Shown here: one piece after another, positions 50,478 to 55,940 of the stretch
Numbering within the stretch: the first letter of the stretch is position 1
How the letters are laid out: every line of letters starts with the position of its first letter
DNA from: Brachionus koreanus
Lineage: Eukaryota; Rotifera; Eurotatoria; Ploima; Brachionidae
Assembly (NCBI GenBank): GCA_016987375.1
Contig: PJRA01000475.1
Span: 65,687-121,626, forward strand
Length of the DNA stretch: 55,940 nt
Direction of reading: 5' to 3'
Notes under the pieces: model-generated
What the model was told of the DNA's origin: nothing
Seen by the model: the letters and a program-made list of their open reading frames with translations, nothing else
Database searches by the model: none
Translations under genes and position numbers: made by a program

Positions 50478-53400
50478 AATTTATTCATTATGATTCAAAT
50501 AGATAATTCAAATATATTTATAAATTAGATACAGTTGAATATTGTTTATTTTTTTAACGTGCTAATTTTTTAAATTTGGCACATCATCAATTCACGGAAT
50601 AAATTCGACGATTAGGAAGGAATCAAAGAACAAAAAGGATTTTCAAAATGTGGGGGCATTAAATTAGATTTAATGATTCAAAAGCACATTTAGTTTGGAT
50701 GTTATTTTACATTAACTAATTTATATGTGCGCCAATATTACATATTTTTGTTAAAACGTTATAAAATCAACCAGGAACCAAAAGAAAATTAGCTGATTCT
50801 AGAAATCAACATTATATCATGTTATTGATGATAAAATTTAACAAATTTTTGGCAAAAACAGCAAAGGAAATTTTACTTTTAAATTATTTAAAACTTATTA
50901 GTAAATAGTTAGTCATTTATAGCAACATAAAGAATCCCGTTTAATTTCAAGGGTGATAAAAGTAAACATTCAAGGCTTTAATTCAACTCAGAATGGGTAA
51001 CATATTCGTTGATTAAACTTATTACAGTCAGGAATTTTTTTTTAGTTTGATCATATGCTATTATAATAACTCTAAGTTGGATTTAAGTTTTATTTATCTT
51101 CTCTTCTTTTGTTTAGTTGTCTTTGAGTCTCAATTTAACTAAATAAATAAATATGCAAATATTCAATTATTCAGACATGACTAAAAAGTACAAGTCACGA
51201 CTTGCAGATGACTTGTAATGAATCAATTTGATAATTTTTTTAAATTAATTTTTTTTAGCTTTCTTTAAAACCGTTACTTGACTTTATATCAAATTTGTCT
51301 TGGACATTGATACACAGAACCAGCTTACACTGTTTCAATTTTAAATATAAAATTCAAATATAAATGCACTTTGGATTAGAAAACAGTTGTAGACATTTAA
51401 AGGACTGCAACACTCTATTTATTTTTTCAAAATATTCTATTTATTTGAATTAAATGAACACAAAATTTTGAGGAAAACAACATTTTTCTTTTGAATTAGA
51501 TAAATTTTCTAGCATTTTCTGTGTGATGAAAATAGTCGGATAAAACTAAAAAAACTATCCAAAGAAAATTGTGTTTTACTTTTAGTTTTAACCTAATTAA
51601 ATTAGATTAATTTTTTTTAATGGAATAATATATTAATATATCTCAAGTAATTAAGAAAAAAGTTATGAGATATTATTTTATTTGAAATAAAACAATAATT
51701 AATTTAAAAAGTAAGAACTGCTAATAAATTACACCATTTAATAATTATTATTTTAGCTATGATTAAAATTTTTAATTCAATCTAAAATTTTACCCAAATC
51801 AAAATGAAAAGACATAGTTTTGTCAGCAATTTTTAAAAAGAAAATTTCTAAGTATTCTTATGAGTTAAATGAGAATGCGTCAATTACGAAATTTTCTAAT
51901 TACTTTTATTTTTTAAAACGATTGACGAGTGAGCTTAAAATGATATTTTATCATTTCTCTTAGATAAAAATTAATGCAAACTGTCACTGATAATTTTTAT
52001 TTAACATTTTTTATTTTGATTTAATGGATTTTAGTTTCTGAAAATAGTTCAAAATTTTGAAAAAAACTTAAAATGACTTTGAACATTAATTGTGATTAAT
52101 TGTATTGAGTGTCGTCTTTTTGATTCTTATTAAGTTTATTTGATAACAAGAAAGAAAATAAATAAAAGGCTTTAAAAAATTTATTTTAGATTTATATTTC
52201 AAATTTTGTGCTATGTTCAATTAAGTTTCTAATTTCATTTTAATTATTAGTTTATGATTAATTGAAAAAAATATAAAAGAGTAAATATATATATATTATT
52301 TTGAACCAAATCAGATGCAGTTTGCGCATTTAAAAACAACAAATAATTAGACAATTTATTTTGTAATGTTTTGCAACCAGGCTCTATTGATTTTTAGCTT
52401 CTTAAATATCTCGACAAGATAAAACCCTCAAATTGAACACTAATTATTTAATTTTAAAGTAATTTGATAAAGATTTTCTTTTATCAAAAAAATAGAATGA
52501 AAACAAGTTAAAGAAGATCGACTGGTGAAAATTTGGACTGAAGAAATAAACAAACATGAACAATAAGCTTGTTATTTTGATTTTATCATGAAATTGTGAC
52601 TTAAAATTCAAACTTAATTAGACAAAAATTCTAGTCATTTTTGTTTTAGGCCATATTTTCATATATTTTTTTCCTAATTAGGTTCATAATTTAAAGATAT
52701 AAGAATTTGTGTGTAACAAAAACCTTAATGAACATGATTTTGAATCTTAAGATGTTGATCCCTAAGGAAACTTGTCTTTATTTTAGTAAATATGCTTTAA
52801 TTATTAAAGACTTTTTTATTCAATGATTGTATTGTAAACTTGAAATAAATAAAATGTTGTCTTTTAGTGGAAAAATTCTTAGAAGTTTTTGTTGTGTACG
52901 ATCATTGAGAACTAGTAATTAAGCTGTTTAAAAAAACTGATAGCTTAATTTTCGTTCTCTAAAAAAGACTAAATCCAATGTTTAATCTACAGCTCACATA
53001 AATTAAACTATTTTTTAAAATACTATTAATTATTGATTGGCATTAGAAGATTTGTGCTTGAGAGAACAAGTGTTTCATATTTAAATTTTCAAAAATGCTG
53101 TCTAAATATTTTTAATTCAATTTAACTCGATAGTCTTTTTTTTCAATTTTTTTCACTACTTATTGTTTTCTTAAAAAAAATGTTCAAGAAAACTCAAAAA
53201 TTTATTTTAAAATTCAACAAATATAAATTGATTCTTAGATCCTGTTTGCTATACTGGTGACGATATTGTACATTATTTTTCCATTTAAAGTCATCAGATA
53301 CATTCATATCATATTACTTTTATTTATTTGTTGACTATGAGCAATATTTATTAATTTACAACAGATATATTATAGCCGTTCTCTCTGACTATAAGCTTCT

Positions 53401-53666
53401 TTTTTCTAATTTATTGAAATGCTTAAAAACCCATATTTGTGCATGTGCATATTATTCTAAGAATTTTTTTTGGTTCGAGCTATAAAAATTAATAGTTTTG
53501 GGTTATTTGAAAAATTTTTATATCAAAACCAGCTTTTTAAACTAAAGAAATTAACTGCATTTTTCAACTAACTCGTAGTTTTTAGCTACAACTCTATTAG
53601 CATAAGATTTCATGATTAACTAATTTTTGATTGGGATTAAGATCAAGAAAACTTAGAGAAAAAAGC

Positions 53667-53872
53667 AAAGTAAAATTTATGATCAAATTTCAAATAAGTA
53701 ATTTCATCATTTGCAAGATTACATGCGGCTATCCTTTTTTTTCAAATTTAAAAATATGGTATTTGAAGTATTTGAAGTTTAAAAAATTCTGAAGTCTGCA
53801 ATGCAATCAATTACGCATGTAATAAATTTTGAGCATGTTTGATATTTTGAAATTTGATCATAAATTTTACTA
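53667..53872. mobile_element. MITE of TIR family D, about 206 bp
   Basis: Left end AAAGTAAAATTTATGATCAA, right end the complement of TAGTAAAATTTATGATCAAA. Interior block ATTACGCATGTAATAAATTT corresponds to the subterminal region of 45321-46345. No coding capacity. Confidence 0.7.
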
Positions 53873-54095
53873 TGATGAGAAAAATATAGCTAATCTATTT
53901 TGAAAACAGGGTTTTAATTTTTTCTCATTTTAATTTCAGTAAACAATCTGATTATTTAATCATAAAAATTAAAAAATTTTTTATCTCTAGATTTATTTAT
54001 TTTAATATTGTTGTGCCTAAAAGCTGAAAATAAAAAAAGAATACTTCAAAGAGTATCATTTTTATCCTATTTATCGTTAAAGTCGGCTGTCTGCA

Positions 54096-54548
54096 TTTGT
54101 GAGTCTGAGTCATCTTAAAGTCGATGATCAATTCAAAATATCATTTCAATTCAGGGCTTTAAATATTAAAATTGAACTATTTTAATGAAACATCTTTTAC
54201 ATATAGACGTGAGAAATAATTAATTTCTTAAAAAAATATTTTCTCTACCCATTAATAAGATTCATTTTTGAATATAAATGTATTAATTGAATTTATTTCA
54301 TAAGGATTTGCAAGCTAAGTAAAAAAAATTCAAAATTAGTTTTATAAACATTTAAATTTAAAAATCAGTCTTATCAATGGAATGAGAAAATATAAATTTT
54401 TTTTAATTATTTTATTTCTCACATCTACATAACATGTAAATGGTGTTACATTTAAATTATTTAAATAAAATCAAAGATTTATTCAAATTTTGAAAGATTA
54501 ACTCTTTGAATTGATCATCAACTTCAAGATGCCCAGTCTTTGTTGAAT
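54096..54548. repeat. Long imperfect foldback (about 190-bp arms)
   Basis: Left arm 54096-54280 and right arm 54349-54548 are inverted relatives. Matching blocks are AAAGTCGATGATCAATTCAA against AAGTTGATGATCAATTCAAA, AGACGTGAGAAATAATTAAT against AGATGTGAGAAATAAAATAA, and TATTTTCTCTACCCATTAAT against TATTTTCTCATTCCATTGAT. The loop is about 70 bp. Differences are many, so it is old or its pairing is maintained. No coding signs. Confidence 0.7.
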
Positions 54549-55440
54549 TATTTAGATAAATCATGCAAAGAAAATAGTTTTTAAATGTTCTGTAAAAATT
54601 TCTGTTAGATCAAGATTCAATTAGTTCAACATCTTGTAGAAACATTTAGTAAACGCTTAATGTTATTGTATTCAGCTTTTTTGATTTAATCGGTAGATGT
54701 TTTTGGGAGAATGAAATTCTCAAAGCCCTACATTAGGACTAGTCGTATCTAATTTTTTTTTATCTCAAATTAACTTTTAAATAAATCATTCCAGATAATT
54801 TCCAATTCTAAAAATTGAATTTATCTTAATGAATTATTTTTCCGCAAAATTAAATTGTTCCAGGTAACCAGTTAATCTACAGTAAAATAACTAACTATTT
54901 AAAAAAAGCATCTAATTATAAATATTTCTTGAGATTTAGAGAAATATTGGAGTTAAAAGAGCTAAAGAGGTTTTTTAGTTAAACAGGTTAAAAATAAATT
55001 TTTGCCAAAATAATATTAGATTTACACAATTTAAGTGTCGTTTATTAATAACCTTTTGGCAAGATTTACAAATAAAAGCTAATTTTTATGACAAAGATTG
55101 AAAACAATTTTTTTTATTGAATAAATAAAATATGCATATTGCTAAATTATCAATCTTTAGTTTATTTTTTTTTTGAAAAAATAATTTTGGAGATACTCCA
55201 GGGCAGTTTCGGCCGGCATAGCCTTCTTTTCAGCTCTCATGTTTGAAAATATATTTTTAATAAATAGTTGGTAAAATTTGGAGATTGATTAATAATTTAG
55301 TTTGGGCCTTCTTAAAGTATTAAGCCTAGTGGGGTTTGAAATTTAATTGATTCTGTTGAATATTGCTTTGACATGCATTCATTCATTTCATGTGCTATCT
55401 ATCAAAAATAAATGAATAAATAAATAAATGTCTTTAGTTT

Positions 55441-55575
55441 ATTGAATGAATATAAATGGCACAATAGATGACATAAATCGTTGTTAACAGTGGTTAACTA
55501 TGTCTGTGAATTACTTTATATATGTTTTTTTTTAATTGAATTAAATGATTAAATGAATAAGAGGAAAAAAACAGA
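55441..55575 (+). repeat. Dispersed repeat A, copy 3
   Basis: Best-preserved copy: GAATGAATATAAATGGCACA, TAGATGACATAAATCG, ACTATGTCTGTGAATTACTT, and the end TTAAATGATTAAATGAATAA then GAGGAAAAAAAC. Preceded by an (AAAT)n-like run at 55407-55429 and followed by a CT tract near 55590. Confidence 0.75.
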
Positions 55576-55940
55576 AGGAATTAAACTCTCTCTCTTTGTT
55601 TTATTTTGACAATTTGTCTTTCTTTAATATCACATGCAATATTTTTATTCGTAACCAAATATGGTCTGATAGTGTGTGTTGGATCAAAGCACATTGCGTA
55701 AAATTTGTTTTGATAATTAGGAGTTGAATAGAGATAAATATCCAAAATTGATAATTAATATTTTGGCGCTAAAAAATTTAATTTAAAAACCTTCATGAAA
55801 TTTCAATTTGCTGTTTCAAATTTACAAAAAATATTTATTATAAGATGCAAATGGCTTTTGACTATTGAGAACTAAGAAAACTTAAGTGTAACGAGTGATG
55901 CATAAGTAAATGGACAAAAATTAAAAGCGAATATCTCAAA

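Larger units (their letters stand above)
46346..55440. other. AT-rich, nearly gene-free 9 kb
   Basis: Dense stops in all frames. The items that stand out are the open frame at 47344-47499, a short coding-like stretch around 48770-48920, the palindrome cluster at 50327-50477, a perfect 9-bp hairpin TACAAGTCA/TGACTTGTA at 51189-51217, TIR element D at 53667-53872 and the foldback at 54096-54548. I see nothing else that can be supported. Confidence 0.5.

Overview
This window looks like nuclear DNA of a small invertebrate animal. It is very AT-rich, with compact genes, introns of about 50-135 bp beside a few kilobase-size ones, many decayed LINE fragments and many short inverted-repeat elements. 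The animal genes (dachshund, FAM135, failed-axon-connections, DDX27) and the intronless single-exon enzymes and receptor would fit a monogonont rotifer such as Brachionus. That placement is an inference from content, not proof.

Layout. 0-5.6 kb: a broken Tc1/mariner transposase, a six-exon dachshund homologue on the minus strand (exons rebuilt here), its GA/CT-rich upstream region, and two LINE relics. 7.7-11.1 kb: an intact failed-axon-connections/GST-like gene, then two different LINE reverse-transcriptase relics. 11.5-13.7 kb: a seven-helix receptor gene broken by one in-frame TAA. 16-20.5 kb: three membrane-anchored or multispan enzymes (alpha-1,3-fucosyltransferase, acyltransferase-3, METTL24/FkbM-type methyltransferase) that could act on secreted or surface glycans. 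20.7-21.4 kb: MITE-like repeats. 21.9-22.3 kb: a two-exon U1-type zinc-finger gene. 22.7-31.8 kb: a five-exon FAM135 lipase-like gene whose large introns hold a GC-rich foldback element and an inverted pair of LINE relics.

34.4-36.2 kb is a DNA transposon with about 280-bp terminal inverted repeats and a decayed DDE/SWIM transposase. Only about 55 bp away begins a large inverted duplication (36.27-37.66 against 39.45-41.10 kb). It flanks the RNA helicase DDX27 and carries two copies, identical in protein, of an unrecognised 66-residue secreted peptide gene, plus an antisense copy of the DDX27 3' end upstream of the DDX27 start. 42.3-44.9 kb is a head-to-head pair of unrecognised coiled-coil, C-terminally anchored proteins of exactly equal length (319 residues). 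The last 9-10 kb is nearly gene-free but holds two members of one TIR family, a 450-bp foldback, and a short cluster of palindromes bounded by 7-bp direct repeats.

All exon joins were made by hand from splice-site dinucleotides, reading phase and family similarity. No alignment or expression data were available. The best candidates for new biology are the DDX27 inverted duplication with its secreted peptide, the paired coiled-coil genes, the palindrome cluster at 50.3 kb and the GC-rich foldback.
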